A stretch of DNA of 64,000 nucleotides from contig JACJYN010000009.1 of the NCBI GenBank assembly GCA_020636095.1, positions 1-64,000 of the forward strand. Direction: 5' to 3'. The translations under genes and the position numbers were made by a program. Shown here piece after piece: positions 34,301 to 40,705 of the stretch (the first letter of the stretch is position 1; each line of letters starts with the position of its first letter). The notes under the pieces are model-generated. The model searched no databases. It worked only from the letters and a program-made list of their open reading frames with translations, and was not told where the DNA came from. This DNA comes from Lewinellaceae bacterium (GTDB lineage Bacteria; Bacteroidota; Bacteroidia; Chitinophagales; Saprospiraceae).

Positions 34301-35928
34301 GCCTGGAAGTAGAGCCTGCCTTCTAAAGAGAGGGGTACGGCAAAGTCATCTGACAGCAGCCCCTGGCCTGCCCCGTAGTACACGGGCGGGCTTTCCAGCA
34401 GTTGCCCGTCCGGGCCAACCGGCAGGCGGGCAAAGCCACGGTGGAAAGTACCCACCCAGAGTTGCCCCTGTTCGTCGCTGCTCATGAAGGCCGGCTCATC
34501 GATAAATTGGCGGCCGGCCTCCCGCCATCTGCCCTGCTCCAGTTGCAATGCCCGAATCTCGTTGTTGATGCGGTTGAGAATAAACAGGCGACGGGGATAC
34601 TGTGGGAAACGGTACAGGTATTCCGAGTTTTGCAGCGTATCGATCACCTGAATCTGCCAATGCCCATCTGCTCCCCTGCTGGCCTCGGCCAGGCCGGAGC
34701 TGCCACCGATCAGCAAGCGGGCTTTCCCATCAATCGGAGGCGTAGGCAGCAGGCTTACCGGGTTGATGGTGCGCCCCAGGTTGCCAAAGTGTTGAAAGGG
34801 CGCTTCCGGATGGCTCTCGGGCTCAAAGGTCAACAGGTCGTTATAACTTGCGATAAAGAGGTGGCCGGAAAAGCGCGTAATGCTGGTTAACAGGCTGCTG
34901 AGCCCTGTTTCCTTACCCCAGTAGGTAAGTGGCAGGTGAAAAGCTATACGGGATATCCCATTTTCGGAGGTGAACCACAGAGCGCCCTGCCGGTCGGTCA
35001 TCATCCCTTCTATCACCCGAATGGTAAAACTGGAGAATTGATGGTATGTTTCCAAAAGTTGCCCTTGCTTATCGATAATAGCCAGGCCGCCGGTAAATGT
35101 CCCGACAGCAATATGGCCACTGGGCAAAATAAGGCCGGAATAACACTGGTGCTCCCGAAAATAGGCATCGGCTTCCGTGTGAAACGGCAGGAACGCCTCT
35201 GCCCCTTTCCGGCCGGGGCGGTACCGAAAGAGGCCCTGGTCTATCGTGCCGAGCAGGATGTCGCCATCGAGTGGCAGCATCAGGTAAATATGAGTATTGG
35301 CAAACCGTTCGCCACCCGGGACGAGTTTCAACTGCCCCTTCTCCAGTACAGTGAGGCCGGGTTGCAGCTGGTCGACGTAAATCCTGCCGTTTACCTGAAA
35401 AAGGCCGCGCCAGCCATTGACCGGCCAGGTGCGGAGGATGCGCTTTCCGGCTACCTGTACCAGCAGTTTTTCCCCCCGGAGATAGATCGTATCACCTACC
35501 GCCAGCGCTTCCCGAAAAAAGCCGAAGTCGCGCTGGCCCTCCGGCAATTGATCGGATAGGGAATGGAAGGAAAGCCGGCCCTTTTCGTCCGGCGCCAGAA
35601 AACCCAGGTTTTTTACCCCTCCCGTGTAGATCACCCCATCGGTACTTTGGGCCAGCGCCCGCACACTGTGCCCGAAAGGAACGGGTATGAGCCGCCACTC
35701 GGCGCCGTCGTATTCCAATACACCCCGCTGGTTGGCAACGTATATGAGGCCGCGGTTATCCTGTAGTAAACTGGTACAGGTAATATCGGAACGATATTCT
35801 TCCGGAAAGAAATGGCGGATTAACGGACGGCCCTGTTCCGGCGAGGTATGCTGGGCGGTGGCGGTGGCCAGGACGCCGAGCCAGAGGAAAATCCACAGTT
35901 TTCCAGTTAGTGTTTGGGAACAATTCAT
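31393..35928 (-). CDS. Propeller hybrid histidine kinase fused to a class III adenylate cyclase
   Basis: The product has about 1511 residues from the ATG at 35928. A signal peptide precedes a periplasmic two-component propeller with many Reg_prop-type blades and a Y_Y_Y domain (YRYYLEGFDDNWSPWLAINK), then one membrane helix (TILAYVALGAFLSVTLWAMM). Inside the cell are HisKA (FLANTSHELRTPLHGI), HATPase_c (NLVGNSIKFTEAG, DTGIGIPQS, GSGLGLSVSKRL) and a receiver from about residue 1100 (VVDDEP, phospho-Asp in LILLDVMMP, Lys in YLAKPF). A class III cyclase catalytic domain follows, with both metal Asp residues (FFSDIRGYT and YLGDAIMAIF) and ISDTVNAASRVE, then TPR-like helices. The usual adenine-selecting Lys before LGD is Gln here. 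The protein probably couples a periplasmic ligand to cyclic nucleotide output. Confidence 0.9.
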   Translation of the reverse strand: MNCSQTLTGKLWIFLWLGVLATATAQHTSPEQGRPLIRHFFPEEYRSDITCTSLLQDNRGLIYVANQRGVLEYDGAEWRLIPVPFGHSVRALAQSTDGVIYTGGVKNLGFLAPDEKGRLSFHSLSDQLPEGQRDFGFFREALAVGDTIYLRGEKLLVQVAGKRILRTWPVNGWRGLFQVNGRIYVDQLQPGLTVLEKGQLKLVPGGERFANTHIYLMLPLDGDILLGTIDQGLFRYRPGRKGAEAFLPFHTEADAYFREHQCYSGLILPSGHIAVGTFTGGLAIIDKQGQLLETYHQFSSFTIRVIEGMMTDRQGALWFTSENGISRIAFHLPLTYWGKETGLSSLLTSITRFSGHLFIASYNDLLTFEPESHPEAPFQHFGNLGRTINPVSLLPTPPIDGKARLLIGGSSGLAEASRGADGHWQIQVIDTLQNSEYLYRFPQYPRRLFILNRINNEIRALQLEQGRWREAGRQFIDEPAFMSSDEQGQLWVGTFHRGFARLPVGPDGQLLESPPVYYGAGQGLLSDDFAVPLSLEGRLYFQADGAVYRLNDTTGRFEPADELTSWMKKQDVQFLQADNQGNLALLQFQGNQFYTKGFAFLERPGLPLEKAYQIDTTFRKRLPQALTSFYTDADGITWLGTNRGLFRYNRQKMSDTSYPLTIYIRKVVAGQDSLLFGGALAPGQSAASGFQMPQQLSYQLNAISFSFVAQGYDDTPKNLYRYYLEGFDDNWSPWLAINKKEYTNLPEGEYTFRVMARDIYDNISSEACFSFTIAPPWWRTILAYVALGAFLSVTLWAMMWYRSRLDRQKLAQQQVKLEKERQLNERLRQVDRLKDQFLANTSHELRTPLHGIIGLAESLEERETDPDKLEDIQMIASSGKRLSSLVNDILDFSRLKNHEIELQTKPVDMHALVDVIFRIHTPLARGKQLKLDNKVPLRGSIVRGDENRLMQVMHNLVGNSIKFTEAGHVRVEARRKGEFLTISVEDTGIGIPQSKREAIFQEFEQADGSEKRIFTGSGLGLSVSKRLIEMHGGQLWVESEEGKGATFCFTLPLSRQKVAPDMAPPEPASRPEHAPWEGERTQPAGSPPTLIHDEDSEKIRILVVDDEPINQRVLRNHFREEQFQIMPAMNGSEALQAIAAADEPFDLILLDVMMPRMSGYEVCQKIRERYLPSELPVIMVTAKNQVSDLVEGLAVGANDYLAKPFTKEEFLARIKTHLYLHRINAATGKFVPYEFLQALGREAITEVRLGDQALREVTVFFSDIRGYTTLAETMSPSDNFRFVNALNGRLGPYIRSNQGFINQYLGDAIMAIFPREPVDALQAAVQMQETLQEYNRYRQKKNRRPIRLGMGIHTGPLIMGIIGDKKRMDAATISDTVNAASRVESLTKYYGVNILLTEESLQHIPNQEDCLLRYLGKVQVIGKKKPLGLYECFNGDEPWQRKQKLESLSEFREAVENYFRQDFWDAGHAFENLLQRYPQDGAARFFLGEARRLASEGAPEGWTGVVEMRVK

Positions 35929-35987
35929 TTTGCTTGGGGCTTTTGCCAAAGCTACGGCTTTATAGGGAAAATATCCCGTCTCGCGCC

Positions 35988-36488
35988 CTATTCTGTTGTC
36001 CGGCTGATTTGCCGGTGAGTTCCCAGAAAGCTGTCATCCTCCTGTCCGTCGCCGTCCCAGTCCAGCATAGTCCGAAACTCCGCCAGGCCCTTTCCGGTAA
36101 CTACCTGATACTGATAGGTGGCGTTGGGTTCGATCAGCATGAGGGTATCCCCAAAAGTATTCCATATGCCGCGGGCCGTGCTCATGACCTCATCGTTGAG
36201 GGCGACGAATTCCTGCCGGTACTTGTTATCCAGCTGAAAATAGAACCGGATCGGACGGGAGCCCAGGCGCTCCGCCCACTCTTCTTCCTTCACTTCGAAA
36301 ACATAACTGCTGTCGGTATTCTCGGCCGTATTGACCTCCACACGAATGGAGGTAGACTCCCAGACGCCGGGAAGTACTTCGCGGAGGGGACGCTGCTCGG
36401 TTGTTGCCTCTTCTGTCTGATTGGAAGCCCCCTCTTTACAGGAGGTGGCTATCAGGGCAATGGCCAGGATCAAAAAACAATGATTCAT
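35988..36488 (-). CDS. Lipoprotein of unknown function
   Basis: The product has 166 residues from the ATG at 36488 (MNHCFLILAIALIATSC), with a clear lipobox ATSC; a longer ORF adds ten residues. The mature part has an acidic/Thr-rich linker (KEGASNQTEEATTEQRP), then VLPGVWESTSIRVEVN, YVFEVKEEEWAERLGSRP and LDWDGDGQEDDSFLGTHR. The pattern WEST...Y...DTL resembles small lipocalin-like Bacteroidota lipoproteins, but I cannot name the family. It lies 60 bases upstream of the cyclase/kinase gene on the same strand and may belong to the same unit. Confidence 0.65.
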   Translation of the reverse strand: MNHCFLILAIALIATSCKEGASNQTEEATTEQRPLREVLPGVWESTSIRVEVNTAENTDSSYVFEVKEEEWAERLGSRPIRFYFQLDNKYRQEFVALNDEVMSTARGIWNTFGDTLMLIEPNATYQYQVVTGKGLAEFRTMLDWDGDGQEDDSFLGTHRQISRTTE

Positions 36489-36605
36489 TTTCCGTTGGAT
36501 TGAATTAATGTAGAACAAAATTAGTCCAATTTCTTAAGCTGCGTGCGATTAATATTGATGGCACGTCGCTATGGGCACAGCAGGATAATTGGTTTAACCC
36601 GAATT

Positions 36606-36717
36606 GCTACCATTCTAACCTTGGACAGCCTCGTACATCGTACACACATGGGCTCCCATTGTGTCCGCACATCGTACACAACCCCATCCCATTCTGTCCA
36701 ACTCTAGACGGATACCC
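36606..36717 (-). repeat. Dispersed repeat F, copy 3 (inverted)
   Basis: On the minus strand this reads GGGTATCCGTCTA ... GGCTGTCCAAGG ... TAGAATGGTAGC, the same ends as F copies 1 and 2. Its interior contains GTGTACGATGTGC and GTGTACGATGTAC blocks also seen in the degenerate copy at 14195-14275. Confidence 0.7.
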
Positions 36718-36962
36718 GCCCGAATTATTCACCCTTGAAATATTTTTTCATATAGGCCTTTCTTGAATGTTTTTTTTACTATCTTTCCAACTCCTACATG
36801 ATAAACAACTAACACTTCCTGAGCAACCTGAAATCAGCAAACAAAATTTGCTGTACCCCCCCGTTCCCTTTTGACTGATATAAAAATAACACGAATCCTA
36901 AGCCTTGGGGTTTTCAATAACATCCAGGCCAGACGGAGCTTTTATTGACTATAGCCAAATAA
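36718..36962. other. Intergenic region before the orphan T9SS tail
   Basis: There are about 245 bases with no credible ORF. It includes T-rich tracts near 36741-36775 and a C7 run near 36857. It may be the leader of a secreted-protein gene whose body has been lost. Confidence 0.4.
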
Positions 36963-37220
36963 GTATGCACAGCTATACCAATTTATCCGAACCCTACTTC
37001 CGGAGAGGTTTTTATTGAATTTGAAAGCCGGGAAGAGATGGAAGCTACCCTTAACTTGTACGACGAATCGGGCCGCCTGATTCAGTCCGGAAAACAACTG
37101 ATCCATGAAGGGCGGAATCAGATAGCTTTCCACATTAAAGGAGTTGCCGAAGGTTTGTATTTTCTTCACCTCAAAAATTCGAGGTTTTCAAAACTTGAAC
37201 GGATCGTCATTATTGATTGA
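36963..37220 (+). pseudogene. Orphan T9SS C-terminal sorting domain
   Basis: The frame is open from 36963 and reads IPIYPNPTSGEVFIEFE, then EATLNLYDESGRLIQSGKQL and GLYFLHLKNSRFSKLERIVI. This is a complete Por_Secre_tail (T9SS type A) domain of about 80 residues, but no cargo protein precedes it, and an in-frame TAA stands at 36960. The first ATG (37038) is inside the domain. It is the tail of a deleted secreted protein. Confidence 0.75.
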
Positions 37221-37274
37221 TCGCACGTCGCTAAAGTGGCCGGGCATTCCCGAAATACCCGGCCACTCCTCCTT

Positions 37275-38006
37275 TTACTTTTTCTCCACCGATCCCGAAC
37301 CGGCAATACTTTTCTCCACCTTCGGGTCGCTGAAGTAGTACACATCGCCGGAACCGGCGATGCTGACATCCAGTTTGTCCGTTGCATCGATGGCGCAATC
37401 CCCGGAGCCGGCGATGCTGATATCGGCCATTTGGACGTTCAACCCTCCTGCTTTAATACTGCCGGAACCCATAATGCTGGCGTCGGCCCTGCCAGCCTTG
37501 CCTTCCAGCTCCATATCGCCGGACCCGGCGATGTTCATATCGATCGTTTGGGCTTCCAGGCTGAGTTGGATATTACCGGCGCCGGCGATATTGAGGTCAA
37601 CACCATCCAGGCCGGTGAAGGGCGTTGCTCCGGCCACATCGGCGGACCCGGCGATACTGACCCCCTTGAGGGTGGGCATAGTAACGTAAAACTTCAGGGC
37701 CTCAAAGCTGCTAACGGATTTGTCGAAGCCGAGCGTGAGTTTTGCACCACTCACCTTGGCATCCAGGTTGTCGATGATATTTTGCTGGGCCTCCACTTTG
37801 ACAGCATAAGTATCGCCCTGGCTTAGATACAGCTCGCCGGAAGTGGCGATATCGATCTCGGAAAACCCTTCCAGGTTCAAAGTCTTGCTAACCATAGGGC
37901 CTTCCCCTTTAATGCCCTGGCCGAAGAAGCCTCCATCGTAATCGGTGATGCAGGAAGTCAGGAAAAACGCCAGAAGCGTGGAAAAAATGATTATGCGGTT
38001 TTTCAT
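37275..38006 (-). CDS. GIN-domain (DUF2807) lipoprotein
   Basis: The 243-residue product has a lipobox (LLAFFLTSC, Cys at residue 19) and a DUF2807 putative auto-transporter adhesin head domain. It is a beta-helix of near repeats: ISIAGSGDC, VSIAGSGDV, NIAGSGDM and SIMGSGSI. The N-terminal VSKTLNLEGFSEIDIATSGE is characteristic. These proteins are common surface or periplasmic lipoproteins in Bacteroidota with no fixed biochemical role. The gene stands alone, with dispersed repeats just upstream (38042-38226). Confidence 0.85.
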   Translation of the reverse strand: MKNRIIIFSTLLAFFLTSCITDYDGGFFGQGIKGEGPMVSKTLNLEGFSEIDIATSGELYLSQGDTYAVKVEAQQNIIDNLDAKVSGAKLTLGFDKSVSSFEALKFYVTMPTLKGVSIAGSADVAGATPFTGLDGVDLNIAGAGNIQLSLEAQTIDMNIAGSGDMELEGKAGRADASIMGSGSIKAGGLNVQMADISIAGSGDCAIDATDKLDVSIAGSGDVYYFSDPKVEKSIAGSGSVEKK

Positions 38007-38041
38007 AATGAGTTATGGAATTTTGTGAAAAAGGGTAACGA

Positions 38042-38138
38042 TTTAGGTATTTCGGTTTTAGGGTGTTCCGGTATTGCGGCCAGAGGCTCGCAGAGGCGCT
38101 GCAACGGCCTGGCCATAAAACCATAATGCCGAAATACC
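38042..38138 (+). repeat. Dispersed repeat G, copy 2, palindromic
   Basis: The left part (38042-38110) matches 11291-11357. The whole unit is an imperfect palindrome: GGTATTTCGG (38047-38056) pairs with CCGAAATACC (38129-38138), with inner CGGCCAGAGG/GGCCTGGCC pairing. It is non-coding. Confidence 0.65.
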
Positions 38139-38172
38139 ATAATACCTACAATTGGTACGAAAAAGGGGCATT

Positions 38173-38226
38173 TTTGCCATGGGCGCCCCTTCGGGGCAGC
38201 CCGAAGTATGAAATTTGAACACATGC
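38173..38226 (-). repeat. Truncated copy K2 of the short palindrome K
   Basis: Read on the minus strand from 38226: GCATGTGTTCAAATTTCAT, CTTCGGGCTGCCCCGAAGGG. This matches the left two thirds of K1 at 49204-49277. The right arm of K1 is absent here. TAA follows at 38227-38229, like the duplicated triplet of K1. Confidence 0.6.
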
Positions 38227-38383
38227 TAACTATTTCGTTGTTCGCAGTACCTTGTCTGAAGGGGAGCAAACGAAAATAAAAAAGACGATCCCTTTTACCA
38301 AAACAAAAAGATAAACCGGGCTATCTGTTCGGCCAGGCTCATTATTCTTCAATTGTAACCCATTCTAAAAAGTAGGCAGCTTT

Positions 38384-38415
38384 TTTGCTTGCTGATATTG
38401 CCCGGCCTATATTTG
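38384..38415 (+). promoter_or_regulatory. Bacteroidota-type promoter of ppa
   Basis: TTTG at 38384-38387 and TATATTTG at 38408-38415 are separated by 20 bases, close to the TTTG-N19-TAnnTTTG consensus. The expected start point, about 38422, gives a leader of roughly 16 bases to the ATG at 38438. Confidence 0.6.
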
Positions 38416-38437
38416 CTGTGAAATATAATGAAATAGA

Positions 38438-39058
38438 ATGATGAAGCCATCCATCTCTTTTTTCCTGTCCCTGTCTATCTTATCCCTGTTAGGCTGTGTT
38501 GGCAGGAACGCCGAAACAGTAAAAGATTACGAGCACCTGCCGACGTATACAGAGCAGGGAATCAATGTGGTCGTCGAAATTCCGGCGGGGACGAACCACA
38601 AGATAGAATACGATAAGGAAAAAAAAGTATTCGTGGTAGATCAGCGCAACGGCAAAGACCGCATCATTGATTTTTTGCCTTACCCTGGGAATTACGGTTT
38701 TATTCCATCTACTTATATGGATTCAGCGCTCGGAGGGGATGGGGATGCACTGGATGTCCTGGTTATTGGCGAATCTGTACCCAAGGGCACGGTTATGGCC
38801 GTTAAGCCAATTGCTGCCCTGCTGTTGATGGATGAAGGCGAAGAAGATACCAAGATCATAGCCGTGCCGGCCGACCCTCAGCTGCGCGTGATGAAAGCCG
38901 ATAATTTTCAGGATTTCAGCATTACTTACGATGGCGCCAAACATATCATTGAAACCTGGTTCTTGTATTACGACGGGCTGGGAACGGCTGAATCCAAAGG
39001 TTGGAAGGACGGGCAGTACGCTATGAAGGAGATCGAAAAGTGGGCCATTGGCCAATAG
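38438..39058 (+). CDS. ppa: Family I inorganic pyrophosphatase with lipoprotein signal
   Basis: The 206-residue product starts with a lipoprotein signal (FFLSLSILSLLGC, Cys about residue 20), followed by a soluble pyrophosphatase domain. The domain contains VVVEIPAGTNHKIEYDKEKK, FLPYPGNYGFIPSTY and the metal-binding GDGDALDVLVIG (three Asp). ATG codons at 38438 and 38441 are both possible. Family I enzymes hydrolyse PPi to phosphate and are normally cytoplasmic; here the signal predicts attachment to the periplasmic face of a membrane. It stands alone after a near-consensus promoter. Confidence 0.85.
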   Translation: MMKPSISFFLSLSILSLLGCVGRNAETVKDYEHLPTYTEQGINVVVEIPAGTNHKIEYDKEKKVFVVDQRNGKDRIIDFLPYPGNYGFIPSTYMDSALGGDGDALDVLVIGESVPKGTVMAVKPIAALLLMDEGEEDTKIIAVPADPQLRVMKADNFQDFSITYDGAKHIIETWFLYYDGLGTAESKGWKDGQYAMKEIEKWAIGQ

Positions 39059-39178
39059 GCCAGCGCTCAAAAACCAGAAAATCATTATGCGGTTTTCAAC
39101 TTTTAATACCTGGCGCCTGTTATCTGGTCTGTATAACGCCTCACTTATGTCACGGTATGGTAAAAAACGGCCCATCAC

Positions 39179-40504
39179 ATGAAACCACCCTCTATTGACT
39201 ACGCTGAAAAATGCCCACTCTATCAATCCGTCCAGTCTTTTTTTTCTCCTTCGATTGCTGAGGATGTGAGCCCGTCTCCTGATGCATCAGCGGATTCGGC
39301 GCCCATTCGGGCCCTGTCTGTTGCGGGTGTTGAGCTGGCCATTCACCGCACGGCATCCAACCTTCCCGGCCTTTGGGACGAACTGCTGCCCGAGGGCCAG
39401 CAGATGATGAGCCGCGCCTACCTGCGCGCCCAGGAACAAGCGCCGGCGGAGGGTATGGAATACGCATATCTGCTGTTCTATCAAGATAAACAGGTGGTGG
39501 GCCAGGCCGCTTGCCAACTGATGGAATTCCGTACGCTGCGGCAGATACAGTCGCTGCAGCAAGCACCTGAAGGCAACATCATGGGCCGGCTTTGGCATCG
39601 GATAAAGCGAGCCTTTGCCAGCCGTCTCAACTTTAAATTGATCATTTGCGGGGCCACTCAGTTTACCGGCCAGCATGCCTTTGTTTTTAACCTCACCCGC
39701 TTGGACCCGGATGGGGCGATGGCCCTGCTCGACGAGGGCCTCCAGTGCCTGGCCCGCTCTCTGCAGGCGGAAGGATGGCGCGCCGACGGCATTCTGATCA
39801 AAGACCTGGAGAAGGGGAACACGTTTTTCCCTCGTTCCCTGGAGGAGCAAGGCTACGCCGGTTTCCCCTTTCAACCCAATATGGTGTTGCCTTTTCGGCC
39901 GGACTGGAATACCTTCGACGATTATCTGGAGGCCATGGTGTCGAAGTACCGGGTAAGGGCAAGAAGAGCCTTTAAAAAAGGAAAAGGGCTGGCGGCCAGA
40001 GAGCTGAATGAGGAAAGCATACAACACCATCAGGAAGAGATATACCACCTTTACAACGAAATTGCCGGCCGTGCAGATTTCAATATGCTGAGCCTGCCGA
40101 AGGGCTATTTCCTGGCGCTCAAACGCGCGATGCCTCAGCAATTCAGGGTTTTTGGATACTACCGGCAGGAAACCCTGGTTGGTTTTTGTTCAACCCTGAG
40201 CAACGGCCCTGAACTGGAGGCCCACTTTATGGGCTTCAAACCGGAGCTGAACCTGAATTACCAGCTATACCTCAATATGCTCTATGATATGATCCGAATC
40301 GCGCTGGAAGAGGAGCAGGTGGATAAAGTGGTCTTCTCCCGGACCGCCCTGGAAATAAAAAGCTCGGTAGGGGCTGAGCCCTTAGAAATGTATTGCTATG
40401 TGCGCCATCTGAATCCGGTTTTCAACCGCGCCCTGCCGGGCCTGGTGCGCTGGCTTGAGCCTAAAGAGGAATGGCAGCAACGGCATCCGTTTGGAGGAGG
40501 GTGA
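39179..40504 (+). CDS. FemAB/GNAT-like acyltransferase
   Basis: The 441-residue protein has no signal peptide. Residues about 55-200 (VELAIHRTASNLPGLWDELL, AYLLFYQDKQVVGQAACQL) form a first GNAT-like half. Residues about 245-430 (VSKYRVRARRAFKKGKGL, FRVFGYYRQETLVGFCSTLS, KPELNLNYQLYLNMLYDMIR) form a second half that resembles GNAT_acetyltransf_6/FemAB-type enzymes. Such proteins transfer acyl or aminoacyl groups, often to cell-wall or lipid precursors; the actual substrate is unknown. The gene is convergent with the propeller kinase, with a heptad-rich palindrome between. Confidence 0.65.
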   Translation: MKPPSIDYAEKCPLYQSVQSFFSPSIAEDVSPSPDASADSAPIRALSVAGVELAIHRTASNLPGLWDELLPEGQQMMSRAYLRAQEQAPAEGMEYAYLLFYQDKQVVGQAACQLMEFRTLRQIQSLQQAPEGNIMGRLWHRIKRAFASRLNFKLIICGATQFTGQHAFVFNLTRLDPDGAMALLDEGLQCLARSLQAEGWRADGILIKDLEKGNTFFPRSLEEQGYAGFPFQPNMVLPFRPDWNTFDDYLEAMVSKYRVRARRAFKKGKGLAARELNEESIQHHQEEIYHLYNEIAGRADFNMLSLPKGYFLALKRAMPQQFRVFGYYRQETLVGFCSTLSNGPELEAHFMGFKPELNLNYQLYLNMLYDMIRIALEEEQVDKVVFSRTALEIKSSVGAEPLEMYCYVRHLNPVFNRALPGLVRWLEPKEEWQQRHPFGGG

Positions 40505-40519
40505 TTCGGGGGGAACCTG

Positions 40520-40680
40520 CGGAGTTCGGTATTCGGAGTTCGGTATTCGGAGTTCGCAGGTTCGGAGTTCGGTATTCGGAAAGCCCCCCGGCGAATTGCG
40601 AACCTGCGAATTGCGAATTGCGAACCTGCGAACCTGCGAACTCCGAACCCCGAACCTGCGAACTCCGAACCCCGAACTCC
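40520..40680. repeat. Heptad/octad repeat palindrome between convergent genes
   Basis: The left arm repeats GGAGTTC and GGTATTC (about 40520-40579). The right arm repeats GCGAATT, GCGAACCT, GCGAACTC and CGAACCCC (about 40591-40680), largely complementary to the left arm. It lies between the stops of the acyltransferase and the kinase and could fold into a long stem serving as a bidirectional terminator. Confidence 0.65.
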
Positions 40681-40705
40681 CACCCTCCGGCCCAGCGGCA
40701 AAAGC

